A stretch of 64,000 nucleotides of DNA, taken from Streptomyces sp. NBC_00654. GTDB taxonomy: Bacteria; Actinomycetota; Actinomycetes; Streptomycetales; Streptomycetaceae. The notes beneath the pieces were generated by a model. That model did no database searches. It was not told the origin of the DNA and saw nothing but the letters and a program-made list of their open reading frames with translations. Positions 32,649 through 41,373 of the stretch are shown in pieces (the stretch's first letter is position 1; each line of letters begins with the position of its first letter). The position numbers and the translations under genes are program-made. Location: assembly GCF_026341775.1 (NCBI RefSeq), contig NZ_JAPEOB010000003.1:806001-870000 (forward strand), read 5' to 3'.

Positions 32649-32725
32649 GTCCGGGCCGCACGCGTGCGCGCGCCCGGACACGTACGCGCGCACGCCCCGT
32701 GTCCGGAGCCGTACGCGCGCACGCC

Positions 32726-33448
32726 CTACGGGCAGAGCCGCTCCACCCGCCAGCCCGCGTCCCCGCGCACGTACCGCAGCCGGTCGTGCAGCCGGTTCTC
32801 ATGCCCCTGCCAGAACTCGATCGTGTCCGGGACGACCCGGAAGCCGCCCCAGTGCGGCGGGGCCGGGACCTTCTCGCCCTCCGGGTAGCGGGCGGCCAGG
32901 TCCTCGTAACGCGTGAGGAGCTCCTGACGGGAGCCGATGACCGTGGACTGGGCACTGGCCCACGCGCCCAGCTGGGAGCCGTGCGGGCGGGTACGGAAGT
33001 AGGCGACGGTCTCCTCGCGGGAGACCCGGACCGCGCTGCCGGTGACGATGACCTGGCGGGCCAGCGGGTGCCAGGGGAAGAGCAGCGAGGCATACGGATT
33101 CGCGGTCAGCTCGCGGCCCTTGCGGGACTCGTAGTTCGTGAAGAAGACGAAGCCGCGGGCGTCGTAGTGCTTCAGCAGCACCGTGCGCGAGGACGGGCGG
33201 CCCTCAGGCGTGGCGGTGGAGACCACCATGGCGTTCGGCTCGTGGAGCACGCCGCCCGCCGCGACCTGGCGGAACCAGCGGGCGAACTGGTCCATCGGAT
33301 CGGGGCTGAGGTCCTGCTCGGCGAACTCCTGCGAACGGTACTGCTCGCGCATCGCCGCCGGATCAGTGGTGCAATCGGAATTGGGGGAAGGAACGGAGGC
33401 AGGAGCGGAGGAGGCAGCGGAGGGGGCCTTGTCGTCTCGTGTGGGCAC
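32726..33448 (-). CDS. pdxH: pyridoxamine 5'-phosphate oxidase
   Basis: A 240-residue FMN enzyme that oxidises pyridoxamine or pyridoxine 5'-phosphate to pyridoxal 5'-phosphate. The FMN-binding segment reads [20 protein letters not shown] and [19 protein letters not shown]. The substrate and C-terminal motifs are [12 protein letters not shown] and the final RVERLCP (RLxP type), with [13 protein letters not shown] before it. The GTG at 33446-33448 has AGGA 7 nt upstream. The first 35 residues are a variable Ser/Ala/Pro-rich extension compared with E. coli PdxH. It diverges from the citrate synthase gene; its 3' end faces the small RNA. Confidence 0.96.
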   Translation of the reverse strand: MPTRDDKAPSAASSAPASVPSPNSDCTTDPAAMREQYRSQEFAEQDLSPDPMDQFARWFRQVAAGGVLHEPNAMVVSTATPEGRPSSRTVLLKHYDARGFVFFTNYESRKGRELTANPYASLLFPWHPLARQVIVTGSAVRVSREETVAYFRTRPHGSQLGAWASAQSTVIGSRQELLTRYEDLAARYPEGEKVPAPPHWGGFRVVPDTIEFWQGHENRLHDRLRYVRGDAGWRVERLCP

Positions 33449-33633
33449 GGGGTCATCCTGCCGCAGCGGGCAAGTGTGCCCGGCGAGGAGGGGTGGTAAT
33501 CGCTCACCGTCGAAATGGGGCCCTGTGCCGGATGTCACGCTTCCCCGGGTCATCGGAACCCGCCAATATCTTGGGGCAGGCCCTTGTGGCCTTCGTACAG
33601 CCACCACCCGCGCCGAACTGAGGGAGCCGTCTG

Positions 33634-34743
33634 ATGTCCGACTTCGTACCGGGACTAGAGGGAGTCGTCGCCTTCGAGACGGAGATCGCCGAACCCGACA
33701 AGGAAGGCGGCTCGCTCCGCTACCGCGGGGTCGACATCGAGGACCTCGTCGGCCAGGTGTCCTTCGGCAACGTCTGGGGCCTGCTGGTGGACGGGGCGTT
33801 CAACCCCGGTCTGCCGCCCGCCGAACCGTTCCCGATCCCGATCCACTCCGGTGACATCCGGGTCGACGTGCAGTCCGCGCTGGCGATGCTCGCCCCCGTG
33901 TGGGGCCTGAAACCGCTGCTGGACATCGACGAGGCGACCGCCCGCGACGATCTGGCACGGGCCGCCGTGATGGCCCTGTCGTACGTCGCGCAGTCGGCGC
34001 GCGGCCAGGGGCTGCCGATGGTGCCGCAGAACGAGATCGACAAGGCCCGGTCCGTGGTGGAGCGGTTCATGATCCGCTGGCGCGGGGAGCCGGACCCCCA
34101 GCACGTCAAGGCCGTCGACGCGTACTGGACCTCGGCCGCTGAGCACGGCATGAACGCCTCCACGTTCACCGCCCGGGTCATCGCCTCGACGGGCGCCGAT
34201 GTGGCGGCCGCGCTGTCCGGCGCGGTGGGCGCGATGTCGGGCCCGCTGCACGGCGGCGCGCCGTCCCGGGTCCTCGGCATGATCGAGGAGATCGAGCGCA
34301 CCGGCGACGCGACGGCATACGTGAAGAAGGCCCTGGACCGGGGCGAGCGCCTGATGGGCTTCGGTCACCGGGTGTACCGGGCCGAGGACCCCCGGGCCCG
34401 CGTCCTGCGCCGTACGGCCAGGGAGCTGGCCGCGCCGCGCTTCGAGGTGGCGGAGGCGCTGGAGAAGGCCGCGCTGGAGGAGCTGCACGCACGGCGCCCC
34501 GACCGGGTGCTGGCGACGAACGTGGAGTTCTGGGCGGCCATCGTGCTGGACTTCGCGGAGGTCCCGGCGCACATGTTCACGTCGATGTTCACCTGTGCCC
34601 GTACGGCGGGCTGGTCGGCGCACATCCTGGAGCAGAAGCGCACGGGCCGCCTGGTGCGCCCCTCGGCGACGTACGTCGGTCCCGGGACGCGGAACCCGGC
34701 CGAGATCGCGGGCTTCGACCAGCTGGCGGCCCTGGGGAACTGA
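33634..34743 (+). CDS. citA: citrate synthase (actinobacterial CitA type)
   Basis: A 369-residue citrate synthase, condensing oxaloacetate with acetyl-CoA. Catalytic and binding histidines appear in AEHGMNAST (H171), GPLHGGAPS (H206) and GFGHRVY (H245). At the position of the catalytic Asp of E. coli GltA (NVDF) this protein has Glu, E298 in TNVEFW. This variant may be characteristic of the subgroup, and it could also signal 2-methylcitrate synthase or altered activity. GAGGGAG precedes the ATG. The gene is divergent from pdxH. Length is typical of the short Gram-positive type. Confidence 0.93.
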   Translation: MSDFVPGLEGVVAFETEIAEPDKEGGSLRYRGVDIEDLVGQVSFGNVWGLLVDGAFNPGLPPAEPFPIPIHSGDIRVDVQSALAMLAPVWGLKPLLDIDEATARDDLARAAVMALSYVAQSARGQGLPMVPQNEIDKARSVVERFMIRWRGEPDPQHVKAVDAYWTSAAEHGMNASTFTARVIASTGADVAAALSGAVGAMSGPLHGGAPSRVLGMIEEIERTGDATAYVKKALDRGERLMGFGHRVYRAEDPRARVLRRTARELAAPRFEVAEALEKAALEELHARRPDRVLATNVEFWAAIVLDFAEVPAHMFTSMFTCARTAGWSAHILEQKRTGRLVRPSATYVGPGTRNPAEIAGFDQLAALGN

Positions 34744-34763
34744 ACCGCTCCGGCGCGTGCGCG

Positions 34764-34779
34764 GGCCGGGGCACCGGCC
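34764..34779. terminator. short hairpin after citrate synthase
   Basis: GGCCGG and CCGGCC around a 4-nt loop, 20 bp after the citA stop, in the gap before the convergent ABC operon. Modest stability; no U-tract. Confidence 0.4.
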
Positions 34780-34813
34780 GTCGGAGCACTGGGGCGTGGG
34801 CTCGCGGGGATCG

Positions 34814-35545
34814 TCAGACCGACTCCAGGAGCGCCGTGTAGGCACCCTCGGCGCTCCTGCCCTCGGCGGTGCCCGCGGGCGTGTGGGCGAGGAAGTCCGC
34901 GGTCGATCCGTTGAGGACGAGCCGCCCGGCCGCGAGGACCGACACATGGTCGGCCTCCTCGGCGAGATCGGCCACGTCATGGGTGGACATCAGGATCCTG
35001 ACCTCCCTCTTCAGGCCCGCCAGCAGGTCCCGGAAGACGCGCCGCTGGCGCGGGTCCATACCGGCCGTCGGCTCGTCGAGGAGCATCACCCTGGCCTCGT
35101 GCACGAGAGCGCAGGCCACGCCCACCCTGCGCAGCTGGCCCCCGGAGAGCCGGTCGGTCCGCTCCTCGGACAGTTCGCCGATCTCCACGCGGTCCAGGGC
35201 CCGCGGGGCCCGCTCCCACGCGCCGCGCCGGTCCATGCCCTTGAGCCACCCCACGTACGCGACGTACTCCCGGACCGTGAGGGAGGGCAGTGGCGTGATG
35301 GTCTGCGGCATCCACGCCACCGCCCGGCGGTACTCCCTGGACCGCGCGGACGCCCCGTCCAGGGTCACCGTCCCGCGGCAGGGCGGGGCGACCGCGGCGG
35401 CGAGCCTCAACAGGGTGGACTTGCCCGCGCCGTTGGGCCCCAGGAGGATCGTCAGCCCGTCCGGCAGCCGGAAGTCGAAATCCCGCAGTACGGGGCGGCG
35501 GCGACGCCCGTACGCATAGGTGCAGGATTCCAGGACGACGGTCAT
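34814..35545 (-). CDS. ABC transporter ATP-binding protein
   Basis: A 243-residue ATPase subunit, read from the ATG at 35543-35545. Walker A is LGPNGAGKSTLL, the signature is LSGGQLRRVGVA, Walker B is RVMLLDEPTAGMDP, and the H-loop is STHDVADL. It is of the exporter/bacitracin-resistance (CcmA-like) type. Its ATG overlaps the stop of the membrane protein upstream (ATGA), which in turn overlaps the next gene, so 37391-34814 is one coupled unit of two membrane proteins and the ATPase. It probably energises movement of the secreted protein's partner or an envelope function; the substrate is unknown. Confidence 0.92.
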   Translation of the reverse strand: MTVVLESCTYAYGRRRRPVLRDFDFRLPDGLTILLGPNGAGKSTLLRLAAAVAPPCRGTVTLDGASARSREYRRAVAWMPQTITPLPSLTVREYVAYVGWLKGMDRRGAWERAPRALDRVEIGELSEERTDRLSGGQLRRVGVACALVHEARVMLLDEPTAGMDPRQRRVFRDLLAGLKREVRILMSTHDVADLAEEADHVSVLAAGRLVLNGSTADFLAHTPAGTAEGRSAEGAYTALLESV

Positions 35546-36126
35546 GCGGGCCTCCGTGGGCAGAAGATGTGGAAGCCGATGCCGACGGCCAGCATCAGCA
35601 CGGCCCCGGTGGTGGCGTACCAGGTGTGGGCCGGTTCGAGCAGCACGGTCCACGGATAGGGGTCGCCCGGGCCGCGCAGTCCGAACATGACGACCAGCAG
35701 CGGCCACACCGCGGGCATGAGCACGGCCGAGCTTCCGAACAACGCGCCGCACAGCAGGGTGAGTCCGGCGAGGAAGGCGGTGTTGCGGTCCAGGGTCCGG
35801 GCCGCCCGGGAGCCGGTCACCTCGGCCAGCGCGGAGCCGATCGGCCCCGCGAGCGCGACGACACCGAGGGCCAGCAGGGCGTCGTACACGCGCACGGGCC
35901 GGACGCCGGAGTCCTCGGCCGGTCCGAGCCGCGAACCCAGGCAGTTGAACAGGACCGCCGTCAGGGCGAGCGGCACGAAGAGCATGGCCTGCGCGCCCTC
36001 CGAGGTGCCGAGCGAGATCGACGGCAGGGGAACCGGTCCGTCCTGGACCATCGCCGCCAGCAGGACGAACAGCAGAAGGCCGGCCGGCAGATGGGTGTGG
36101 ACCCGGCGGGCCTTGAGCCACCACAT
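35542..36126 (-). CDS. integral membrane protein of the ABC cassette
   Basis: A 194-residue protein with about five hydrophobic helices (for example LPAGLLLFVLLAAMVQ, AMLFVPLALTAVLFN and VLMLAVGIGFHIFC). The ATG at 36126 overlaps the upstream stop by one base (TGATG), and its own stop overlaps the ATPase start. No family is recognised. By position it is a candidate permease subunit, although it is small for one; the larger membrane protein upstream may complete the channel. Confidence 0.8.
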   Translation of the reverse strand: MWWLKARRVHTHLPAGLLLFVLLAAMVQDGPVPLPSISLGTSEGAQAMLFVPLALTAVLFNCLGSRLGPAEDSGVRPVRVYDALLALGVVALAGPIGSALAEVTGSRAARTLDRNTAFLAGLTLLCGALFGSSAVLMPAVWPLLVVMFGLRGPGDPYPWTVLLEPAHTWYATTGAVLMLAVGIGFHIFCPRRPA

Positions 36127-37391
36127 CACGCCGCCCGCTCGCAGGCGGCGGCCACCGTGTGCCGGAACCAGCCCGTCTGGTCCCGCGCGCTCATACCGAG
36201 CACCTCGTCCACCCGCGCGCGCAGCGCGTCACGGCTGCGGGCCGTGAAGTCGGGCTCGGCCGCGAGGCGCCAGAGGTAGGTGTCCCCCTCCCCGACCTTC
36301 ATGGACACCCAGTAGTACGCCTGCCGGGCGAGGCCGGTCGCCGGAGCCTCGCAGGTGAAACGGACGGCCGCACGGGCCACTTGGTAGCGCGCGGTGCCGG
36401 GCGCGAGAGGGATGTGCCACGCGGTCGCGGTGGACGGTTCCGGGTACCGGATCGCGGTGAAGGAGTCGGTGATCGTGGCCGGCCGGGCCTCGATCTCCGC
36501 CGCCCGGAGCACCTCCAGGGCGCTGTCCACGTCCTCGCTCAGGGCGGGGAGCGCCCCGGCGTGGGCGGACGGCAGGCAGATGCGGGGCTTCTCGCCCGCG
36601 CACGACACCGGCCCGTGCCCCATGCTCCGCGGAGCCACGTAGCTCCAGTCCTTGACCAGGGTGTACGCCCCGCCGACGCTGCCCATCGCCACCGCTGCCG
36701 CGAGCGCCGACCGCGGCCAGGGGCGGCGCGGCCCCGACCAGAGCAGGACAACGGCCGCGCAGAGCCCGAGGGCGATCAGGAGCGGGGCCGCGAACGAGGA
36801 CACCGTGGGCAGCTCGCCGAACATCAGCTTGCCCGAGAGGAGTCCGGTGAGATGCCGGGGCCAGGGGACCGTCAGGGCCACGGACCAGCCGACGAACAGG
36901 AAGTCGGCGACCGCGATCACGGGCACGGCCGCGATGTGCCGTACCCGGACCCCCCAGGCGAAGCCGATCACCGCGTGGGCGGTACAGAGCAGCATGGCGA
37001 AGGCGACGAGCCCGATCCCGGCCGCGTCGGGGGGAGTTCGCTTCTGGACCAGAGCGCACAGCGTGGGCAGGACCAGGATCAGCCAGGCCAGCACGACCAC
37101 GGGGACGAGGCTGTGGGCGGCGATGGTGTAGCGGGAGCGTACGGCGCCCCACTGCCACAGGTCCGCCTTCCCCAGCTTGCGCGCCTCCCAGGCACCGAGC
37201 GCCGCCGCCACCGCGTAGACCACGGGTGTCAGATTGCGCAGCACCGCGTCGACGACGGTGGGTGCGTAGCCGAGAGGATCCAGTCGCAGATCGTCCTGAA
37301 TGTCGGTGAGGTAGTAGGCGAGCATGAGCAGCAGCACGACGGGCGCGACCCACATCGCGCTGCTCGACCGGATTCGGGTGAGTGCTTTCAA
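36126..37391 (-). CDS. large membrane protein of the ABC cassette
   Basis: A 421-residue protein with about six N-terminal membrane helices (residues 1-255: MWVAPVVLLLMLAYYLT through ALLIALGLCAAVVLLW and one more) and a C-terminal extracytoplasmic part of roughly 170 residues with four Cys. I read it from a TTG at 37389-37391 because GAGGAAA precedes it; a longer reading begins at 37448. The multi-helix part plus coupling to an ATPase suggests an ABC permease-like role. No family name can be given. The gene for a secreted protein lies 75 bp upstream on the same strand. Confidence 0.78.
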   Translation of the reverse strand: MKALTRIRSSSAMWVAPVVLLLMLAYYLTDIQDDLRLDPLGYAPTVVDAVLRNLTPVVYAVAAALGAWEARKLGKADLWQWGAVRSRYTIAAHSLVPVVVLAWLILVLPTLCALVQKRTPPDAAGIGLVAFAMLLCTAHAVIGFAWGVRVRHIAAVPVIAVADFLFVGWSVALTVPWPRHLTGLLSGKLMFGELPTVSSFAAPLLIALGLCAAVVLLWSGPRRPWPRSALAAAVAMGSVGGAYTLVKDWSYVAPRSMGHGPVSCAGEKPRICLPSAHAGALPALSEDVDSALEVLRAAEIEARPATITDSFTAIRYPEPSTATAWHIPLAPGTARYQVARAAVRFTCEAPATGLARQAYYWVSMKVGEGDTYLWRLAAEPDFTARSRDALRARVDEVLGMSARDQTGWFRHTVAAACERAA

Positions 37392-37466
37392 CGGTTTCCT
37401 CGCGGCAGCTTCGGGACGGGCCGAGGCGCGGCACCCCCGCAGGGACACCGCGCCTCGGCGGGAGAT

Positions 37467-37907
37467 TCAGCTGTCGGCCTTGGTGGTGTCCACGTTCACC
37501 TTGCCCACATGCAGCAGGCAGCAGCTGCCGCCCTGGCCGATCCTGTCGGCCTCGAAGAAGAAGTCGGGTTCGGACGGAAGTCCCGTCCACTCGCCGTTAC
37601 TCACCGAGGAGCCGCTGTTGAAACATTTACTGAAGGTCTTCATGCCGTAGTAGTCATTGGCCGTGAGGGCATCGTAGTCCCAGAGTTTGACGACCACGCT
37701 CTTCTTCGTGGCGTTCTCCGCCTGGCAGCCGGTGAAAAGGATCTGGCTGTAGCCCGCGTCGGCCCACTTCGTCCTGGATGTCTCGCCGTCCGTCCAGGAG
37801 TAGATATGGCTCGACCAGTTCGCCCAGGCCCCGGGGGCCGTCGCCAGCACCGCGGCTGCCGCGAGACCGATCACTGTCGAAACACACTTGGAAATTCCCA
37901 CACGCAT
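37467..37907 (-). CDS. small secreted protein of the ABC cassette
   Basis: A 146-residue protein with a clear Sec signal peptide: MRVGISKCVSTVIGLAAAAV, then cleavage after PGAWA at about residue 30. The mature part (NWSSHIYSWTDGETSRTKWA onward) has four to five Cys, including a CC pair near the end (GGSCCLLHVGKVN), and is rich in Trp, Tyr and Asp. AGGGGGA lies 6 nt before the ATG. I know no homologous family. It heads the operon that encodes two membrane proteins and an ATPase, so it may be their substrate, a cell-surface sensor or an immunity-like factor. Confidence 0.82.
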   Translation of the reverse strand: MRVGISKCVSTVIGLAAAAVLATAPGAWANWSSHIYSWTDGETSRTKWADAGYSQILFTGCQAENATKKSVVVKLWDYDALTANDYYGMKTFSKCFNSGSSVSNGEWTGLPSEPDFFFEADRIGQGGSCCLLHVGKVNVDTTKADS

Positions 37908-38233
37908 TCGAATTCCCCCTGTTCGATCCGCCGGCACCACGCCCCCATAAAGCGTGACCATGACCGGGCGGGACACACAGAGGTTAACGAGTGGTCATCT
38001 TAGGGTCAATGTTCTTGAAGTTCATGCACCGTAATGAACAGTGAATTCGCACGAGTGTTTCCGATGTTCGGAAAGTGCTGGCCGGATCAGTTCCCCTGGG
38101 CAGCCGAATTCGATTTATCCGTCCCCGCGGAAAAGCAATTTCTTGAATGGCGAACGAAGGTCGGAGGATTCGGCGCCCCCGCCCCGCCCCCGCCCTCGGC
38201 CCGGCGCCGTCCCTCAGCCCGGCTCCCCCGCCC
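37908..38233. other. AT-richer promoter region of the secreted-protein cassette
   Basis: A 326-bp region clearly lower in GC than the rest of the window between about 37980 and 38160. It includes the inverted repeat GTTCAT (38020-38025) with ATGAAC (38034-38039). A plus-strand frame from 38034 has no ribosome-binding site and turns into antisense of the TetR gene; I do not call it. The base composition hints at foreign origin for the cassette. Confidence 0.5.
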
Positions 38234-38821
38234 TCAGCCCAGCGCCTCGTCCAGCACCGCCGCCCACTGCGCGACCACGCGCTCGCGGCGGGCGGTGTCG
38301 TCGGTGAGGAGGTTGGCCAGGCCCAGGCCCCGGGCCATGTCCAGGAGACCCTGGACCGTCTCGCGCACGCCGGGGCGGGTCTCGTCCGCCCCGAGGAGGT
38401 CCACCGCGATGCGGTGGGTCTCACGGCCCACCCGGGCTTCGAGTTCGGTGACGCGGGGGCGGAGCTGGGCCTCGTTGGAGGCGGCCACCCAGAGGTGGAG
38501 CGCGGCGCGGAAGAGCGGGCCGGTGTACAGGCCGACCAGGGCCGCGACGATTTCGCCGCGGCCCTGGGCAGGCAGTGCGCGCAGGGCGGCGGAGCGTTCC
38601 TCGGCGACGTACTCGACGGCTCCGGTGAACAGGTCCTCGCGGGTGGGGAAGTGGTGCTGGGCCGCGCCGCGCGAGACTCCGGCGCGTTCGGCGACGACGG
38701 AGACGGTGGAGCCCGCCCAGCCGTGTTCGGCCAGGCAGGCGACCGCCGCTTCCAGGAGCCGCTGCCGGGTGGCCCGGCTGCGGTCCTGTTTGGGGGCGTT
38801 GGGGGTCTTGGGGGATGTCAC
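38234..38821 (-). CDS. TetR-family transcriptional regulator
   Basis: A 195-residue repressor. The N-terminal helix-turn-helix reads LLEAAVACLAEHGWAGSTVS and ERAGVSRGAAQHHFPTREDL, and the rest is a helical ligand domain (LFRAALHLWVAASNEAQLRP). I start at the GTG whose bases overlap the stop of the hydratase gene (GTGA, 38818-38821); an ATG three codons earlier is possible. Because it is translated with the CoA ligase and hydratase genes, it probably senses an acyl-CoA or free acid of that pathway and controls this locus. Confidence 0.88.
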   Translation of the reverse strand: MTSPKTPNAPKQDRSRATRQRLLEAAVACLAEHGWAGSTVSVVAERAGVSRGAAQHHFPTREDLFTGAVEYVAEERSAALRALPAQGRGEIVAALVGLYTGPLFRAALHLWVAASNEAQLRPRVTELEARVGRETHRIAVDLLGADETRPGVRETVQGLLDMARGLGLANLLTDDTARRERVVAQWAAVLDEALG

Positions 38822-39561
38822 CACACCCATGCGGGGTCCCGTCGTTCGAGGAAGGCCGTCATCCCCTCCCGTGCCTCGGCGGAGGCGAAGAGTGCTGCCG
38901 AGCGGGCGATGAGGTCTTCGGCGTGCTGGTCGAAGCTCTGCAGAACCGTAGCCGTGACCAGCTCCTTCGACGCCATCAGCCCCTGCGGTGAGGCCCTGCG
39001 CAGTCCGTCCAGTACGGGTACGAGCGCCTTGTCGACGTCCTCGTCCGCCACCGTGACGAGGCCGATGCGGGCGGCTTCGGCCGCGTCGAAGCGTTCCCCG
39101 GTGAGGAAGTAGCGGCTCGCGGCGGCCGGGTCGAGGCGGGGCAGCAGGGGCAGGGAGATGACGGTCGGCGCGAGGCCCAGCCGGGACTCGGTGAGCGCGA
39201 AGCTCGCGCCGGGACCGGCCACCGAGATGTCGCAGGCCGCCAGGAGGCCGAGACCGCCGGCCCGGACGTGTCCGGTGACCCGGGCCACGACGGGCTTGGG
39301 GAGCGCGAGGACGCCGCGCATCAGGGCGACGTACGCGGCCGGGTCGGGCGGGGACTTGAGGTCGGCCCCCGCGCAGAAGGTGTTGCCGGTGTGGGTGAGG
39401 ACGACCGCCCGCACCGAGTCGTCGGCCGCGCACGTCTCCAGCGCCGCCGACAGGTCGCCGACGAGCCGCGCGGAGAGCGCGTTGCGGTTCGCCGGCGCGT
39501 CCAGGGTGAGGGTGGTGATGCCCCGGTCGTGCGCGGGCGCGGTCAGGGCCTCGTACGTCAT
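38818..39561 (-). CDS. enoyl-CoA hydratase/isomerase family protein
   Basis: A 247-residue crotonase-fold enzyme. The oxyanion-hole segments are FCAGADLKS (about residues 62-70) and GHVRAGGLGLLAACD (97-111). Of the two catalytic glutamates of crotonase, the second is kept (E125 in TESRLGLAP), but the first aligns with a glycine (G105). It may therefore perform isomerisation, hydration of an unusual enoyl-CoA, or C-C bond chemistry. It overlaps the CoA ligase (ATGA) and the TetR gene (GTGA). In the atu-like comparison it would occupy the position of AtuE. Confidence 0.86.
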   Translation of the reverse strand: MTYEALTAPAHDRGITTLTLDAPANRNALSARLVGDLSAALETCAADDSVRAVVLTHTGNTFCAGADLKSPPDPAAYVALMRGVLALPKPVVARVTGHVRAGGLGLLAACDISVAGPGASFALTESRLGLAPTVISLPLLPRLDPAAASRYFLTGERFDAAEAARIGLVTVADEDVDKALVPVLDGLRRASPQGLMASKELVTATVLQSFDQHAEDLIARSAALFASAEAREGMTAFLERRDPAWVW

Positions 39562-41144
39562 GCGGTCGTTCCCTTCTCTCGGTCGCGCAGTTCACGCCTG
39601 AGGATCTTCCCCGACGCGGCGCGCGGTACGGCGTCGATGAACTCGGCCCGCCGGACCTTCTTGTACGGGGCGACGCGCTCGGCGACGTACGCCATGACGT
39701 CCCGCGCCGTGAGGGCCTCGGCGGCGGGTGACGGCCTGCGGACCAGATACGCCTTGGGGACCTCGTTGCCGTCCTCGTCGTACACCCCGATGACGGCCGC
39801 GTCCGCGAGGTGTTCATGGCCCAGCAGCAGGGCCTCCAGCTCGGCGGGCGCGACCTGGTAGCCCTTGTACTTGATCAGCTCCTTGACCCGGTCGACGACG
39901 AACAGCCAGCCGTCCGCGTCGACCCGGCCGATGTCCCCGGTGTGCACCCAGCCGTCCGCGTCGATCATGTCGGCGGTGGCCTCGGGGCGGCCGAGGTAGC
40001 CCTTCATCACCTGGGGGCCCCGGATGAGGACCTCACCGACGGTGCCGGCGTCCGCGTCCCGGCCCGGCTCGTCGAGGGACACGATCCGCATCTCGGTGCT
40101 GGGCAGCAGCTTCCCGACGGAGCCGGGCGGCGGATTCCCGGCGGACAGCGGCACCACATGGGTGGCGGGCGACAGTTCCGTCATCCCGTAGGCCTGACGG
40201 ACGGGCAGCCCCAGCCGCTCGGCGCAGGCGGAGGCGAGCGCGGCGTCCAGCGGGGCGGCGGAACTGACGATGTACGCGAGCGACGACAGGTCGTACTGGT
40301 CCACCACCGGGTGCTTGGCCAGCGCCAGGACGATCGGCGGGGCCACGAACAGGCCGGTGATCCGCTGCTTCTCGATCACGGAGAGGAAGTCCACGAGGTC
40401 GAAACGCGGCAGCACGACGACCGTGGCACCGCTGCGCAACGGGGCGTTCATCAGCGCGGTGAGGCCGTAGATGTGGAAGAAGGGGAGCACGGCGAGGATG
40501 CGGTCGCCGGGGCCGGAGGGAACGAGCGGACTCAGCTGCTCCAGATTGGTCGCGATGGAGCGGTGCGTGAGCATGACGCCCTTGGGAGCGCCGGTGGTGC
40601 CCGAGGAGTACGGGAGGGCCGCCACGTCCTCGCCGGGCTCGAAGGCGATCCGCGGTTCGGGGGCGGTGGAGCCCGCCATGTCCTGGATGGAGCGATGGCC
40701 CTCGGCCCGGTCGCAGACGAATATCTCCTCGACACCGCCCGCGAGTCCGGCGGCCCGGCGGGCGGCTTCGAGGAGCGGGGACACGGTGACGATCCAGCGG
40801 GCGCCGGAGTCGCTCAGCTGCTTGGCGAACTCCTCGGCCGTGGCGAGCGGGTGGACCGTGGTGACGGAGGCGCCGGCGCGCGTGGCCCCGTAGAAGACGG
40901 CGGGGTAGGCGATCGTGTTGGGGCTGTGCAGCGCCAGGACGTCGCCCTTGCGGAGTCCGGACTCGGCCAGGGCTGCGGCGACGCGCCGGTGGAAGCCGTC
41001 GAGCTGGGCGTAGGTGAGCGTGGTGCCGTTCGTCCCGTCGACGAGGGCGACGGTGTCGCCGAACCGCGCGGCCTCCCCCAGGACCGCCTCGTGGATGGGT
41101 GTGTCGAGGGCCTGGACATCTGCGTACTCGCTGCGGAACACCAT
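39558..41144 (-). CDS. 4-coumarate/cinnamate:CoA ligase-type synthetase
   Basis: A 528-residue adenylate-forming ligase of the 4CL class. Motifs are PYSSGTTGAPKGVMLTH (ATP loop), QAYGMTELSP (A5), GWVHTGDIG and VDRVKELIKYKGYQVAPAEL (hinge), with the terminal catalytic Lys in PRAASGKILRREL. From memory the S. coelicolor counterpart (SCO4383) was shown in vitro to be a cinnamate:CoA ligase; the equivalence here is inferred from order and sequence type. The ATG at 41144 has AGGGG 6 nt upstream. It is the first gene of a ligase-hydratase-TetR operon. Confidence 0.9.
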   Translation of the reverse strand: MVFRSEYADVQALDTPIHEAVLGEAARFGDTVALVDGTNGTTLTYAQLDGFHRRVAAALAESGLRKGDVLALHSPNTIAYPAVFYGATRAGASVTTVHPLATAEEFAKQLSDSGARWIVTVSPLLEAARRAAGLAGGVEEIFVCDRAEGHRSIQDMAGSTAPEPRIAFEPGEDVAALPYSSGTTGAPKGVMLTHRSIATNLEQLSPLVPSGPGDRILAVLPFFHIYGLTALMNAPLRSGATVVVLPRFDLVDFLSVIEKQRITGLFVAPPIVLALAKHPVVDQYDLSSLAYIVSSAAPLDAALASACAERLGLPVRQAYGMTELSPATHVVPLSAGNPPPGSVGKLLPSTEMRIVSLDEPGRDADAGTVGEVLIRGPQVMKGYLGRPEATADMIDADGWVHTGDIGRVDADGWLFVVDRVKELIKYKGYQVAPAELEALLLGHEHLADAAVIGVYDEDGNEVPKAYLVRRPSPAAEALTARDVMAYVAERVAPYKKVRRAEFIDAVPRAASGKILRRELRDREKGTTA

Positions 41145-41253
41145 GGCGGTCCCCTGAGGTCGTGGTGTGGCCGGATCGGCGTCCCCGGGCCGTGGAGCGG
41201 GCGGGGCGCCGTACGGAGGTGGAGAGGCGGGCCGGTCCGGACCGTCGGGAGCC

Positions 41254-41306
41254 GGACCGACCGGCACGCGGGAAGCGGCGTCGCACCCCCATGTGCCGGT
41301 CGGTCC
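41254..41306. repeat. 14-bp inverted repeat between dehydrogenase and CoA ligase genes
   Basis: GGACCGACCGGCAC (41254-41267) and GTGCCGGTCGGTCC (41293-41306) are perfect arms around a 25-nt spacer. It may terminate the carboxylase operon or attenuate read-through into the ligase gene, 110 bp downstream. Confidence 0.6.
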
Positions 41307-41373
41307 CAGAATCACCCGTGGCGGCGGGGCTTGGGGAGACTCCGGACCGAACCCGTGCGCCGCCGCGGCCGCG

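Noticed and set aside
32498..33499. 333-codon plus-strand frame starting in the small RNA
   Set aside because: It runs antisense through pdxH with low-complexity Arg/Ala composition and no homology; only the first 20 residues look reasonable.
38034..38912. 292-codon plus-strand frame beginning MNSEFARVF
   Set aside because: The first 45 codons are in AT-richer DNA without a ribosome-binding site, and the rest is the antisense shadow of the TetR gene.
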